DNA of 64,000 bases from Chamaecyparis obtusa (GCA_027943335.1 BSBK01001119.1:1024501-1088500); one strand, 5' to 3'. Positions 38,158-51,234 are shown, counted from the stretch's first letter. Notes: generated from the letters alone by a model not told the origin. Numbers and translations are program-made.

Positions 38158-38700
38158 ATGGCAGAGAAATAATTTTTGGTAAAAGATACAACTTTGATTA
38201 TCTCACAATAACTTGATGCTCTCATTTGTACTCACGTGTAATTTATCCAATAATCTTTTCGGCCATATTTCATTGCTTTTGTGCCCTTTTAACATTTATG
38301 AATGAAAGAACTATAGCCAAAACTTTTTATCATTCCATATGACAAATATTTCACAATATTTGAAGATATAGCCCAAGGTAGGTTTTCTATCAACAAAAGT
38401 TATCAATATCATTAGAACTAAATAAATTAGCATTCCTCTAGCAATTTCCTACAATAACCAATTAAATGCCTACCATAATAGTATGGTAGTTGGTTTATAA
38501 TTTGTCATATTCAATTTCTAAAGCAAATTGGGTGCCTACCTTCCTTGAAATAGACAATAACTATTGATCTAGGAAGATCGTCATTTCAAATGAAAAAGTT
38601 TCACCATTCATTTCAAATGGTTGATCAATTTATTTATACTTGTGAATTAGAGAGATCATTTGAAATTATAAATTTATTCGCACATAACACTAATACTATG

Positions 38701-40181
38701 TGTGGACAAGGCTTTTGAGGATACCTGTTTTGAAAAGACTCAAGCCAAACAAACATTAGATTTTAACCTAGCATGAAATCAATCCAAAATAAAGAAAACT
38801 CTAAACTAAACCACCTTATATTGAGCTAAAACAGATGCGCCCATGCACTGTTTGATTTGCTCATTTAAAGGAATGTGGGTATGCTCTCAAAGCACTTGGA
38901 GCATCTTCCTAATGCAGATTTGGAGGATTAAGTTTTATAAAAACCCCATAAATGACACAATATTGGGTAGAACACCCAAAATTGCCTCTTAAGGCCTCAG
39001 GAACTCAGGATTATGCAACTAATATGATTAAGTAGATTTTTAAACCCAAAATAGATGTGATATGATGCATAAACAAGAAGTAAACTATGTTAATCCATTA
39101 GTTCTATATTAAGATGAGCTAAAGTGTTTGAAAGTAAGCTAAATTAAGATGATTATGCCAAGTCTATAGCTAAATGAGCATGATAACAATGCTTGAAATA
39201 AAAGTTGAATGGATGTTTTGCTCTTAGAAATGAGGAGTATTTATAGGCTTTGGGAAGGAGGAGTGAGTGGCCAGGATCAAAATCCTGAAGAGAGGCCAAG
39301 ATTCATTCAAAGGGGAGCACATGGATTGTGCTAGTTCAGGGCCATCTCCTTGTGACAAGTGTCACAAGGGCATTGGGTTGAAAGATGAGAGAGATGTGCA
39401 CAATTTGTGAAATGTGCCTAAGGTCAAAGGGTGTAAGAAAAGAGTGAGGGGCTTCTTAAATGCATCATAAATGCATGCAAGAGGGATAAGGAGGCTTTAA
39501 ATGCATTTAATGCATATAAGAGAAGTTTCTAGAAGTTTGTTGACTTTGGGTTAAGCTTAGGAGTTGGCTAACCTTGGTTGGGGAATGTGACAAGATTAGG
39601 GGGGTGATTAGGATTAGGATTAGGATTAGGGGGACAAGAATAAAGACTTTCTAGAAGAGTCTAGAACTTTCTTAGGATAAATATGGATTTTAGGAAATAG
39701 ATAAAGATTTATTTATTTCCATGGTTTAGGTTTGAGAATATTTATTAAAATGAATTTAATAAAGATGAGAATTAAATATTTAATCTTAATTAAATATTTT
39801 GAGTTGGGATTAGGGTTATGAAATGGGTAAAATAACTTTTAATCGAAATTAAAGAAGGATTAGAAGATTCTGGAAGAGGTTAGTGGTCTTTAGGAATTTG
39901 GCAAGGTTTTGGGAAAAAATAAATAAATTATTTATTTTTTAGATTTTAGGTCAATTTATTAATTAAATAATTAATAAATAAGGAGATAATGTTTAAATAA
40001 GATTTAAACATTTTTGGGAGGGATTCTTTAATTAAATATTTTTAATTAAGATAAAAAGATTTAATGACATAAAAATAAATAAATAAATAAAATAAATAAT
40101 TAATTAACAAATGATGATGTCATCAGGGGTTTTTTAGAAATAAAAATACTTTATTTTCTAAAAGATTATTAGGTGTCTACA
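38701..40181 (-). repeat. Solo gypsy-type LTR (1481 bp)
   Basis: On the minus strand it starts TGTAGACACCTAATAATC at 40181 and ends CTTGTCCACA at 38701. The start resembles the LTRs of the gypsy elements at 4170 and 8270. It is flanked by CTATG (38696-38700) and CCATG (40182-40186), a 5-bp duplication with one C/T change. No internal region is present, so it is a solo LTR made by recombination. It contains a short GGATTA array at about 39607-39632. Confidence 0.7.
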
Positions 40182-41118
40182 CCATGATTTTTTATTTTTT
40201 TAGTAAATAAATTACTGTAAGCATAACATAGTGACTACAAGGGATTGAAAAAAACTTTGATCTTTGATGAGGTTTTAGAAGCATGTTTTAAAGCATATAG
40301 ACATTTTCTTAGCTTACATTTATGTCTTATTTATTTGGTTGTTCAAAACCTTCGGATTAAGATATATAAATTTTTTAGAAATTACTATTTAGGAATATAT
40401 TTTTCACATCCAACAATAAGTGTTGTTATAGTACTTATTTCTTCTACTAAGATAAATGTTCTTCATAATTAAAACCACATTGTTGAGTAAAGCTTTTCCC
40501 CACCTAAATTGATTAGAAATGATTCCCTACGTAAGTTTCCTCTTTTATCTTATTAGATTGAGTTTGTTTATATTCTTCAAACAAACGATTTTTGATATCT
40601 TCAAATAATTTGCATTGAGGACAAGGGCTTTTTAAATATATGAACATGTACGCTCAATATAATATCAAGTTCTTTTTCTTTCTTCGTATCTTACAATACA
40701 TTTTGTCTTTAGGCATGAATACTAAAGGAAGCGTTCCAATTATTATCAAGTGAAAGACAAGTTTCTTTTTCTTATATTTCTAAGGGTGACAATAAGTTTA
40801 ATGTATCTGAAGGCATCTATTAAGAATGTGAATGGATGAATTCACTATTTCATCCCTTTTTAAAAAAAATTGGTGGAAGGAATCATGGATCTAATTGTTT
40901 CCATGATTGTTCTTTTCTCTCTCTACTTTTTGCTATCAAGAATAGGATGTAATGAATCTCTTATAAATCCTACAAGGTACAAAAACACTCAAACTCTTTA
41001 TTTATATACTCCGTTCTATCAAATATGCTAGATTTTACAATTTATAGTTAAGTTAGACCATTTTTTAATTAAGACTAAATTTTTTGAATTTAGAAAGTTA
41101 TAACTTTTTTTATATTAC
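40182..41118. other. AT-rich remains, probably of the split copia element
   Basis: No domain can be assigned with confidence. The position between integrase (41119-41313) and the solo LTR suggests integrase-core and reverse-transcriptase remains on the minus strand, but no catalytic motif is visible. Confidence 0.35.
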
Positions 41119-41313
41119 TTATCCATATCTTTCGGTTTGATCATCGATAAAGATTAGGACATCTATAAATCTCCTAAGAGATGAGACTTTTAAAGGTCCT
41201 ATTAGGTTACCATAAACAAGTTCCAAAGGGTTTTTGAATGGTAGACAACTTTCACAAGTATCTAGATTATTTTCAACTGTGGGTAAGGCAATCAAAAGGT
41301 CATGCCAAAACAT
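41119..41313 (-). pseudogene. Copia integrase fragment
   Basis: 65 codons open on the minus strand. It reads LPTVENNLDTCESCLPFKNPLELVYGNLIGPLKV (written here as landmarks: LPTVENN, CESC, PLELVYGNLIGP, FIDDQT), which follows the zinc-binding and core start of copia integrases. The first catalytic Asp position is Asn here (GNL where the family has TDL/DL), and the element is dead. Confidence 0.7.
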
Positions 41314-41944
41314 ATCATTTAGAATTTTGATTTTTAGATGTCTTTATATTTCATGCCAAACCTAAGTAGCATTTGGTTTGAGTGCAAAGACAAGCTTGTC
41401 TTAAGAAAATATTTAAAAATTTGAAGGCCATTATTTTGAGTGGTTTGAGAAATTATGAAATCAATGTAAGTTATCATAAACCAAGTAGTTTTATTATGTT
41501 AGTTAATAACATAAAATAACACATCTCCTAGAAAATTAATGGAGATTTTACTTTATCTTGCCCTTGTGTTTATGTAGTTGAGTTTATCTTAGATAATTTC
41601 TTATTACAATACCAAATATTTTCTAGAATATCTAATATACATCACATGTCTTGATGTACCACCATTGACAATCCTCTTATTTGTAGTAAAGATAGAAATT
41701 GGAATTTAAATTTGATTGTTTTTTAATTAAAAAGTAGCAAAAAAAGGGTGCTAGTCCTTACAAAGACACACCGAAAAGGAAATTTACAAGGTACAAAATA
41801 GACCATTAATAACATACTAACAAAACAACTAGTAACCCACATTAAGAGTGGGTAGAACACTCATCCACAATGTGGGGAGGAGGATGAGAGACTATAGAAT
41901 GATTTTTCTTATGCTAGTGGACAACTATCCAAGTGATACTATCA
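41314..41944. other. Spacer without recognised content
   Basis: AT-rich. A T-run and an A-run near 41718-41748 may mark the 3' end of the LINE remains that follow on the minus strand. Confidence 0.35.
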
Positions 41945-43260
41945 TTAGGGTCTCAACCACACGAGGGAGAAAGTGGTGGAACCCTCAGTGGGATTGTTGA
42001 CATAAGAGGCAAAGTGTTGGCAAGGTTGCACATTGTTAGCCAAAGGTTGGAGCAAAGCAAGAGCAGTAGTTAGAGAAGGGTCCACACGACTAGAGGGGGC
42101 CACACTAGTAGTTGGAGGTGGAGATGGGTCCAACGGATCTGAGAAGGAAAAATTAGTAGTAGGAGCATCATCTTGAGAGGAGTCATTGTCAGCCTATGAA
42201 GAGTCGTGCGAGGAAGAGTCAGAAGCCAAGACAATCAAATGATTGTTACTAGCATCTTTCCACCAACTAGCAATGCTTTTACAATAAAAGAGAGAATAAT
42301 TTGTTTCTCGATGACCAGTAGAAAAGAACTGCCAACATCAAAAGAGGAGGCCCTCATAATCCAACGACTGAGTCCATGGCCTATCCCTAACCATGAGAAC
42401 CACATCCCCTAGAAGAGGTGTGGAAATTTTGATGTCAACCAAGATGCAAGCAAAGGTTGAGAGACCCATAGTGTCCATGGTATCATCCACCTTTAAAAAA
42501 CATACACTAGAGCTATCAATAGCCTCAAAACAAGAATTATTCCAAAAATGAAGGGGAAGATTGAGAAGATGAACACACACTAAATGCACACTGAGTGGCT
42601 CAGTGAGAGGGTTAAAGGAGAGTATCTAGGGTTTGGCCAAAATAGAGTGACTCCCCCAAGCCCACAATTTTCTCACCACTAGATGTCAATCATCAGAAAA
42701 AGAAAGGACAACAACAAAATACCCCTTCGCACAAGGGAAGAGCTCAATGTTACAAGAGACTAAGGTTCCCCAACAATCTTCCACCCAACGATGAAGATTC
42801 AAAAGAGAAGGAATATGCAAACCAACCTGCAACATTGGTAGAAGTCCACATTATCCACCGCATCTAGGGAACACACCACCATAGGGGAGGTCTTGACATA
42901 GGGAAGAGGTCAAGGTTTCTCCTTTGAAGGAAGAATAATAACATATTTAAAAAAATGAGCAAAACTCCATCCACCAACAATAGAGAGAGGCTTTGGGAGA
43001 GGATCCCCCTCAACTGCTCCAACAGAGACCCTCCCATCAACAACAACATCAAGCCCCATACCACCTACAACCAAAGGTAGAATAGAGGACCATAAATTAG
43101 AGGAGTTTAGTAACAAAATGGAACATAGCACACCAGGAGACGTAGTTGGAGCAAAGAGTGCATTCATAGCTATTAGAGTAGGATCAAACAACACACAATA
43201 GATTTGGGACAAAACTCCTTTCTACCCAAAGGCCTCATCCGAGCCCCTGTAGGAAACACC
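41945..43260 (-). pseudogene. LINE ORF1 (DUF4283-type) remains
   Basis: Read from 43260 to 41945 in several frames. The piece at 42589-42338 has the DUF4283 C-terminal pattern (HLLNLPLHFWNNSCFEAI, then VDDTMDTMGLSTFACILVDI). The end (42133-41945) is Pro/Ser-rich. 43212-42910 gives an N-terminal segment rich in Leu and Val. Base composition is less AT-rich than the surroundings. It is a different LINE family from copies 1 and 2. No ORF2 remains are adjacent. Confidence 0.6.
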
Positions 43261-43511
43261 CAATGCCATTGCAGTTGGGTAGTTCAAATGTGTTCGAGCG
43301 GGAAGATCCTTTGGAGTGCTCACCATGAAAACAAGGGGTGATAAACAGTTAGTATTTTTATTAGCTAATTAATTTTTAGTATGTTTCATTTCGACTAAAT
43401 ATTATTTGGATTTTTTTAATCTTCCTTTATAGAGGTAGTGAATAATTCAATTGTTAAGAGTTTTTAACACCTCACACATTATCTCTAGATTTTTCTATAT
43501 TTCATTGAATG

Positions 43512-43561
43512 AGTTTCCATTCTCAATGTGGGGGAGAAATTCAGCTCCAACACTTTTGAAA

Positions 43562-43617
<56 letters not shown>

Positions 43618-43671
43618 CCATTCTAAATGTGGGGGAGAAATTAATCTCCTAACACTTTTGAAATCTCTCTA

Positions 43672-43712
<41 letters not shown>

Positions 43713-43774
43713 ATGTGGGGGATAAATTAATCTCCAACACTTTTTAAATTACACACACATATAGACATATACAT

Positions 43775-43807
<33 letters not shown>

Positions 43808-43811
43808 ACCC
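43512..43811. repeat. Minisatellite carrying compound (CT)n(CA)n microsatellites
   Basis: Three units of about 100 bp begin near 43512, 43618 and 43711. Each has AATGTGGGGGAGAAATTMA..CTCCAACACTTTT, followed in the first two by (CT)n and (CA)n tracts and in the third by a CA tract (43784-43806). The C-rich strand of CT runs could form triplex DNA. Confidence 0.9.
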
Positions 43812-45486
43812 TCTATAACCCTAACACAACCAAGTATGTATTATGACACTAAACTTACACTAAGATGCTACTGTGTTAAGTCTATTGGATGTTGTAAGAC
43901 CCTTTCATGTTTTTCTTTTTTCTTGTGTGGGTGTGATATTGCATTAGGTGCATATGTAGAGGTACTTATTTGATGAAATCTAGTGAACTATTCTTGATGA
44001 CTTTATATTTCGAGACTTGATAACGCTATTAATGACTTATATCTGATAGACATGTTGATGTTGTTAGTGTTTCCATCTCTATTTATGTGATGAAGATCTT
44101 TTAGGATTTTGATGTGTGTAATGGACTACCTATGATGCTTTGATATTTAGGACTTAATGATGATGTCATTTGATAATCGATGCATGTGATTTGTACATTG
44201 ATGTTAATAGGATCATTACTTGTGTTCTCCTTATGATTAAGATCTATGATGATTATGTCTCATGCTTGTGAATATTTTTGTGGACTAACCCATGATTGTG
44301 GTGATGTTATTAAGGATGATATAAGATACTACCAAGATTTATGTTATATGTTTGTGTTGATCTTTTTATGACGTTCTTGTGTGAACATGGATGATGTCAT
44401 ATTACTCATTTGTGAGATCCATACAATGTTACGATTCCCCCTTCACGAATTGTATCAGTTGACATATTATATATATGTATGTGTATATATGTGTTGTCTT
44501 GTGCAGTTGACTTGTGTAGGTACCAAGCATCGACTCCACTTGGCTTCATAGGTCTAAGTGTACCTTTATAATCCTCTATGGTTCCGGACGAAAGATAACA
44601 TTATGGCCAATTTGAACATGGCCTTGTCATCGGTCTTCTTAAGGAACAATCTTGATCTTAAGTCACCTATTAGATTTTCATGGTGACAAATTTTAATTCA
44701 CCTGATTACCTAGCTTGTGTTTTGGTTGGTTTGGGATTGTTGAATTTATTATTTTAATTGTTTTGATGATGCATTCGTGTTTGGATTAATTTATATTAAT
44801 TTATTTGTGCTTTAGAAGATGTCATTTTATTATTGATTTTATTTAATTATTATTGTTATTTTAATCTACTTTCTCCCTTAATGGTTTAGCCATATTTTAT
44901 TATTGGTTTGTTTTCCCACACAACTCTTGGGAAGTCTATTTCTATTATTTTCTCATTCATTTTTGGGGGATGACATGATTTTTTGTGAGGACTCATTTCT
45001 AAAATTTTGGAAGGAGAGTTTTGAATCGCATTATGGAGACTTGCAATTGATCCTTGTGGAAGATTGAATTGGTATTTTAATTGCATTGGTTTGCAGAGAT
45101 ATTTTTGCATTGGATTAGAGTGTATTGTCTTGGAAATTGCTTGAAGATTGGAATTTGGAATTTCTGCTACTCATTGGAGTTTGGGATTGTATCTTTGTTC
45201 ATTCTTCTTTCTTCTCCCTTGTTTCTTTGGAGGACTTGATGTAGGGTTTGAAAACCTCTTGGTTGTTAATTATCTATTTCTTTGTAATGTATTTGATGTT
45301 GGAATATCCTATTGAATCTCTATTTGGAATAGCGATTGAATTTTAAAGTAATGATTTCAATTTGTTCATTATGCCCTATTTTTCTCCTGATTTTAACAGG
45401 GTTGTTTGGGGAAAATATTATTAATTTTTTATTTTGAGGTCATGGGATTAAATTTATTGGTTTAATACAAAGGATGGAGGGTCTAC
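43812..45486 (-). other. Non-coding stretch, possible solo LTR at about 44297-45486
   Basis: No gene seen. On the minus strand DNA starting at 45486 reads TGTAGACCCTCCATCC, like the start of the solo LTR at 40181. A possible other end is at 44297, where TGTGGTGATG follows ATGAT; the right flank is GTGAT (45487-45491), four of five matching. Another copy for comparison would be needed to trust these ends. Confidence 0.3.
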
Positions 45487-47300
45487 AGTGATAACGGTCA
45501 TGGCAACGGTCATGGAAACCAGGAGGGCAGAACCAGGATCATCGTCACAATGGAGGCTGGAATGATGGTGCACAGAGGCAGAGTAGATGGCCCTTCAACT
45601 GTAGAAGCTAGGTGCCTTTTATTAAAGGTTTTTAGAATCGTGCTGGAGGTGTCAAGGAGGCACATAATGGATCAGGCTGGTATGGAAGGAGATGGGGGAA
45701 GATCTCAAAGGACAGAAAGGGTTTTCAAGGCAAGATGTCGATTGGCAAGGACTTCAGGTTTCATCAGATTGAAAATAAATTCTGGAGAAAGAAGCCAGGA
45801 GGTAACAGGGAGCTAGTTGCAGACCCTAGTTATAATAAGGTGGGTTTCTCTTTGGAGAATAGTAATACTTTGAGTGTTTCTACTTATGTTGATGTAGTTT
45901 TGAATAACCCTCAATGGATGGAGGAGAAAGCCAGGTTGGAGGATAATGCTCTGATAATGAAATGGCTCGGCCCTTGGCCGTCTTTTTCAAAAGTTAAATC
46001 TTGGTGTGAAAATAGTTGGCAGTGATCTTTCATTTCTTTGAAAACATTATGTAATGGTTTTTACTTAATCTTATGTTCTTCTAAAGAAGATAGGGATTGG
46101 ATCCTTAGCAATGGACCATTTTTTATTGATGGAAAAGGCCTGTTTTTGAAGAAATGGGCTGCTAACTTTGACCCTGATAAAGAGTCTGTCATGGAAACCT
46201 TGATTTGGTTTAGGATGGACAATCTTCCAGAAGAATATAGGAATGAAGAGACTATCAGGATTTTGGGAGAATCTCTAGGCAAATATGTTAGATGGGAGGA
46301 AGTGATTAATGAGGTTTCCTTCGCTGTTACACCCAAAGTTTTGGTATGGCATCAAACATGTTTTAAGCTTCCCTTCCATATCATTATTGACACAGATAAT
46401 GGTGAATGGAGGTAAGTTTTGGTTACAGATGTGGATGAGCATGTTGGGGTGGAACATGATGATGGGGGTTCCCAATCACATGAGAAAGGAAAGATGCCTT
46501 AGGACTCTCTTTTGACCCACCGCCTTCTTTAGTTGATAGAAATGCCTCAAGGTTTGAAGGCCCCCTCTATGCTCTATTCTTCCCTTTTGGAAGACCCTAT
46601 TGTTGCTGATAGAATGGATGAGAGTGTAGACATGCCTATGCTTTCTGAGATAGATAAGATTTTATTTTCGGACCTTTTTCCCCTTGTGGATTTGGACCAG
46701 GTTGCACTATCCACTCAAAAGGTTAGTGAGACTCCCTTTTTAGCTTGGCAACATGATACGCCCGTTAAAGCTCATGATGAACCTCTTGTAGGATGTAGGC
46801 TCCCAGGCCTATTAGGTGATGTTGAGCTTCAAGATTGGGTGGTGAAGGAGGTCAGCCCTTTAACCCATTAGAAGAATGATGTGTAGCCAAAGGATCGGTT
46901 GGCCTTACCCGAGTTGGTTGGTGTTCCTATTGTTTCTTTAGAGGATGATAGAAGTATGAACCCTATAGTTGATGAATTTTCTGCCAGTGCTGGTTCAGTT
47001 TGCAAGTCTGATCATGGGGGATTGGGTACTGGAGAGAGGAGAGAGACTTTGGATGGCATAATCTCTCCCATTAGAAATATGGAAGGTCTTTTTGTTGATG
47101 TCAGAGATAGTGGGGGAGACCTGATAGCTTCCTGAATCTCAAGCCAATGTATCAGTGATGAAGAAGGTGAGGATGATCTTGGTGTTTTTGATACCCCTAA
47201 TATTCTTAGTCCTAGAGGTATTTTGTAGGAGGCTTCCTCTTTGAAAGGTCCCAGATTGGGGGAAAAGAAAAAGAGGGGGGCCCATTCCACGAAGGAGAAA
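45487..47300 (+). pseudogene. LINE 2 ORF1 (DUF4283-type), broken
   Basis: Starts inside the ORF with a Gly/Arg/Asn-rich segment in mixed frames. The DUF4283 core then spans 45735-46415 (KWLGPWPSFSKVKSWC, a TGA at 46024, GFYLILCSSKEDRDWI, IWFRMDNLPEEYRN). A TAA at 46413-46415 and later frame changes lead to acidic pieces at 46533-46871 and 46899-47135. Each piece has a counterpart in LINE 1 at 16155-14811. No N-terminal ATG context can be assigned because the 5' end may be cut at 45487. Confidence 0.75.
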
Positions 47301-47374
47301 TTGGAAATGGCTGGTTGTGCAACAGACCAAATAAAATTGCTGAGATCGAGAAGGGGATATACCCTTTCCCACCA

Positions 47375-50060
47375 ATAAAGAGGATCCTTTCATGGAATGT
47401 CAGGGGTTGCAATGCCCTTGACAAGCTTCGCTTGATCAAGCTCATGCAGATTTGATTATTTTTCAGGAAAGAAAGTTGAAAGCTGGTGATGATGTTTCTT
47501 TTAAGCTTTGGTTTAGAAGATTTAAGTGTATATTTTCCTTCTCTATTGGGGCCTCGAGTGGTCTTTGTGCTCTGTGGGATCCGTTGGTTATCTCTATTTG
47601 CCTTGTTTCTCAGTCTCTAAACTTCCAGTGGTTAGAGGTGACTTCAAAGCACATGATGTTGTCTTTCTATGTCTTGAATGTCTATGGTCCCAACAACTCT
47701 GTTGCTAAGGAAGGTCTATGGCATGATCTTGGTAATATCCTTACTGCTAATAAAGATGCGTCATTTCTTTTGGGTGGGGACTTCAATGCTATCTTAAGTC
47801 TGATGGAGAAGAAAGATGGTCGTGGTTGGGGAGGTAAAAGCCACAGAGGCTTTGCGAACTTTGTTTGGTCTCATGAGATGAGAAAGATTGTTTTCAAGGC
47901 TGGGGGTTTCACTTGGAATAATAGGTGGATCAAATTTTTTGAATATTGCTGAAAAACTAGATCACTTCTTCTGCTTTGAGATGTGGGATAATCTTAATTG
48001 GTTACGAAGTGCTGCTGTCCTACCTATTTCTAGTTCAGATCACTTCCCTATTTGTTTTTATATTCAGGAGGATGTGACTCCTTTGCGCTCTCCTTTCAAG
48101 TTTGAATCTATGTGGTTTCGTGATCCTGATTTACCTTCTCTTATTGCTCTATGGTGGAGCTCGGCTCCAGTGGTGGAAGGTAATTTAGCTTTCAAGTTTT
48201 TTAAGAGATTGCAATTTGTTAAAGACAAGCTTAAAGTTTGGAATAGAGAGTCTTTTAAAAATATTTTTGCTAAAAAATTGCTTTTGGAGGGGGATTTGGA
48301 AGCTTTGAATGATAGGGTTTCTATTAGTGGGATGGATGAAATGTCCTACTTGGAGGAGAAATCTTTACTTAGTAGGTATAAGGAAATCCTGGCAAGGGAG
48401 GAGATTTTTTGGAGACAAAAATCTAGAGACTTGTGGTTGAAGAATGGGGATCGTAACACAAAATTCTTCCATTTCTCTATGAAAGAGAGACAGGTAAGTA
48501 ATAGGATTTTTTCTATATCTGACAAACAAGGATGTTTGTTAACTGAGCAAGACCAGATTAATGAGAAAGCCGTGGCCTATTTTAAGGAGCTATTTTCTAA
48601 GAATAGTGCACCCTACGATGGCTTGTCTAAAATTTTGGACAGAATTCCTTGCATTTTATCTAAGGATCAGATTCTCTTTTGATGGCCCTGGTCACTAAGA
48701 AGGAAGTGAAGTTTTCTCTATTTAATCTCGAGGGAGAAAAGGCCCCTGGGCCTAATGGATTTTTTGCCCTCTTCTTTCAAAAGATGTGGGAAGTGATTGG
48801 GGATGATTTGTGGAGAGTTGTTGAGGAATCAAGAAGTGGTGGCTTCATTTTAAAGGACTTTAATAACACCTTTATTGCTCTTATTACCAAGAAAGATGAT
48901 TGTCTTTCTTTTGATGATTTCAGGCCCATAGCTTTGTGTAATACTGTTTACAAAGTGATTTCTAAAGTGATGGCTAACAGGCTTAAGCCTTTTTTAAAGT
49001 TTTTGATTTCCCTGGAGCAAAGTGGCTTTGCCCTGAACAAATCTATTTTTGAAGGTATTATTGTAGCTCATGAAGCTATTCATACTGTTTAGATAGCTAA
49101 AGTTCCTAAAATGATGATAAAACTTGACATTAAAAAAGCTTATGATCATGTTAATAGAGCTTTCCTCCTCAAGGTTCTTAAGGGTTTTGGATTTTGTGAT
49201 GCTTGGTTGAAATGGGTGGATAGTTGTATGTCTACTCCTAGAATTTTGGTTCTTGTTAAGGGGAGCCCTCAAGGTTTTTTTGAGACTATGAGAGGCTTGA
49301 GGCAAGGGGATCCTATTGCTCCTTTTCTTTTTATCATTATAGCTGAGGCCTTAGAGAGATTGATTGCTTGGAAGAGACAGTCTAGCGCTTGGAAAGGTAT
49401 TTCTATTGTTGAAGGTGTTGACCCAACTACTCATTTACAATTTGTTGATGATAACTTCCTTATGGGGGAAGCCTCCTTAAGAGAAGCTAGAGTCATAAAG
49501 GCTTCTTTAGATTCCTTTTCTAAGGCCTCGGGGCAATGTGTCAATTGGAAAAAGTCTGATATCTTCTTTTTCATCACTAATGCTGGGATGAGGAGACAAA
49601 TCTATTCCATATTGGGTATGAAACAGAGTTCCTTGCCAGGGAAGTTCCTTGGGATTCCTCTTTTTGAAGGTGTGTGCAAACCTAGTTTATGGAATGATTT
49701 GACAGATCAATGCTTTAGGCGGATGAAGAGTTGGAAAGGGAGGAGGCTTTTGTCTACTGGGTGAATTCTACTTCAAACTATTATCTTTGCCATTCCCATC
49801 TATTCTATGAGTTGCCTTAAGATCCCTCAGAAGGTATTAGGGAATATAACTAAAAGGATGAGAAAGTTCTTTTGGTGTGGTAATCAGGAGGAGTTTAAGT
49901 GGCCTCTTATTTCTTGGGATAAGATTTGCAAATCCAAAGTCATGGGAGGTGTGGGGCTTAAGGATTGGAGGAAAATGAATTTGGCTTTGGGTGCTAAATT
50001 AGTGTGGAATATTTATGAGGAACCCAATAAGTTATGGGTGAAAATTATTCGGGCCAAATA
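47375..50060 (+). pseudogene. LINE 2 ORF2, first part: endonuclease and reverse transcriptase
   Basis: Opens with KRILSWNVRGCNA at 47378; the start codon seen in LINE 1 is lost. Endonuclease continues at 47452-47952 (LNVYGPNN, GGDFNAIL) and, after a frame change, at 47888-48682 (SSDHFPICFYI). Reverse transcriptase runs in one frame from 48679: KAPGPNGFFALFFQ, FRPIALCN, KLDIKKAYDHVNR, GLRQGDPIAPFLF, FVDDNFLMG. It has stops at 49090 (TAG) and 49762 (TGA). The chain is cut after WVKIIRAKY at 50060 by the copia LTR. With two frame changes and two stops it is less damaged than LINE 1. Confidence 0.88.
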
Positions 50061-51220
50061 TGTTGGATTAATTGTGTGTTGTCTTTGATGTCACACAAAT
50101 GTCATATTATTTATCAAGCTCAGTCAGTCAGCAAAGCAGTTCCCAGTATTTACCGAGCTCAGTCGGTCAGCAGGCGGTTTTCAGTGTCTATCGAGATATC
50201 TCAGGTGTCAAAGAAAAGTATGGCAGAAAATAGTGTTAACTGAGCTTCCACGGTTAACGAAGGAAAGTTAGTGTTTATCGAGTTCACTCGGTCTCCAAAG
50301 GATGTTGCATAATTTGCAGTGCTTACTGAGTTCTCTCGGTCACCAAAGGAAATCTTTTCGGATTAGTGTTTACTGAGAAAGGTTGGCCCAACAAAGGATT
50401 TTGTTAATTTGAGAAATAAAGTTTGATTATTCTAGCCGACTGTTGTAATGATTAGTAATGTTATTAGTGCCGACTTGACAATCTGAATGGACAATCCGAA
50501 TGGTATATATAGAAGGTCAAGTTGTGAATTAAAAGTGTGGAAGTGAAAAAGAAGGAAAGTGTGAGTGAATTTTTAAGGATGATTAGATATCCTTGAGGAG
50601 CAGTAGAGATATATTTTGATAAGGAAGGATCTAGTGAAGCAGAACAGAGATCTGTATTCAGCAATTCAGTTGCATCATTATTCAGGTCATTTCATTGTTA
50701 CTTTCTTACCATTGTAGAAGTGATATCAAAATCTCCTAACCGAGTTAGTTTAACAACCATTTTGTAAATCCTCTAACAAGGTGACAGTTCTATTGAATTG
50801 TTTCAAGACCTCTTACAAGGCCACTCCTAACAGGGTGATTAAATCCTCTAACAAGGTCACACCTAACAGTGTGTTTTGTAACCTTTTACTGGGTTGGCTC
50901 CTAACAAGGCATCACTTCAGAAGAGTGAAAAATAGTAACTAGTTACATTGGTGGTTTTTCCCATATTGGGTTTCCACATTAAATCTAGTGTCTCTTGTGT
51001 TCATGTTATTTTCTTTATTCATGTATGTTAATCACTAATGAATGCTTAAGAACAGTTATAATTAATACTCACTACAATAACCAAGTTTCAACATTTCTCT
51101 ATATGTTTGCCGAATAACAATAGCAAATGATTTAATAAGACATCTAAGGGATCTGTCAAAAGAAAATTTATGGTCAACTGATTCACCCCCCTCTCAGTTA
51201 CTACATCTATATTTCCAACA
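50061..51220 (+). repeat. 5' LTR of the copia element
   Basis: Ends TGTTGGA...TCCAACA are a perfect inverted repeat. TATATATA at 50504-50511 is the likely promoter. Upstream are seven related units around CCGAG-N4-6-CTCGG (50113-50400). Compared with the 3' LTR, the first 200 bp show about eleven differences, nearly all transitions. Confidence 0.95.
50504..50511 (+). promoter_or_regulatory. Probable TATA box of the copia LTR
   Basis: TATATATA, repeated at 61070-61077 in the 3' LTR. It stands just after the doublet GACAATCTGAATG/GACAATCCGAATG. No other TATA-like run lies nearby in the LTR. Confidence 0.6.
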
Positions 51221-51222
51221 AT

Positions 51223-51234
51223 TGGTATCAGAGC
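51223..51234 (+). promoter_or_regulatory. Primer-binding site, initiator tRNA-Met
   Basis: TGGTATCAGAGC, two bases after the 5' LTR: the standard copia site, intact. Confidence 0.95.

Noticed and set aside
39607..39632. GGATTA repeats resembling telomeric DNA
   Set aside because: The plant telomere unit is TTTAGGG. The array is only about four units long and lies inside a solo LTR.
43561..43811. CRISPR-like or coding interpretation of regular repeats
   Set aside because: The units are simple CT/CA microsatellites in a nuclear plant sequence; the apparent reading frame is only repeated Ser/Leu and His/Thr.
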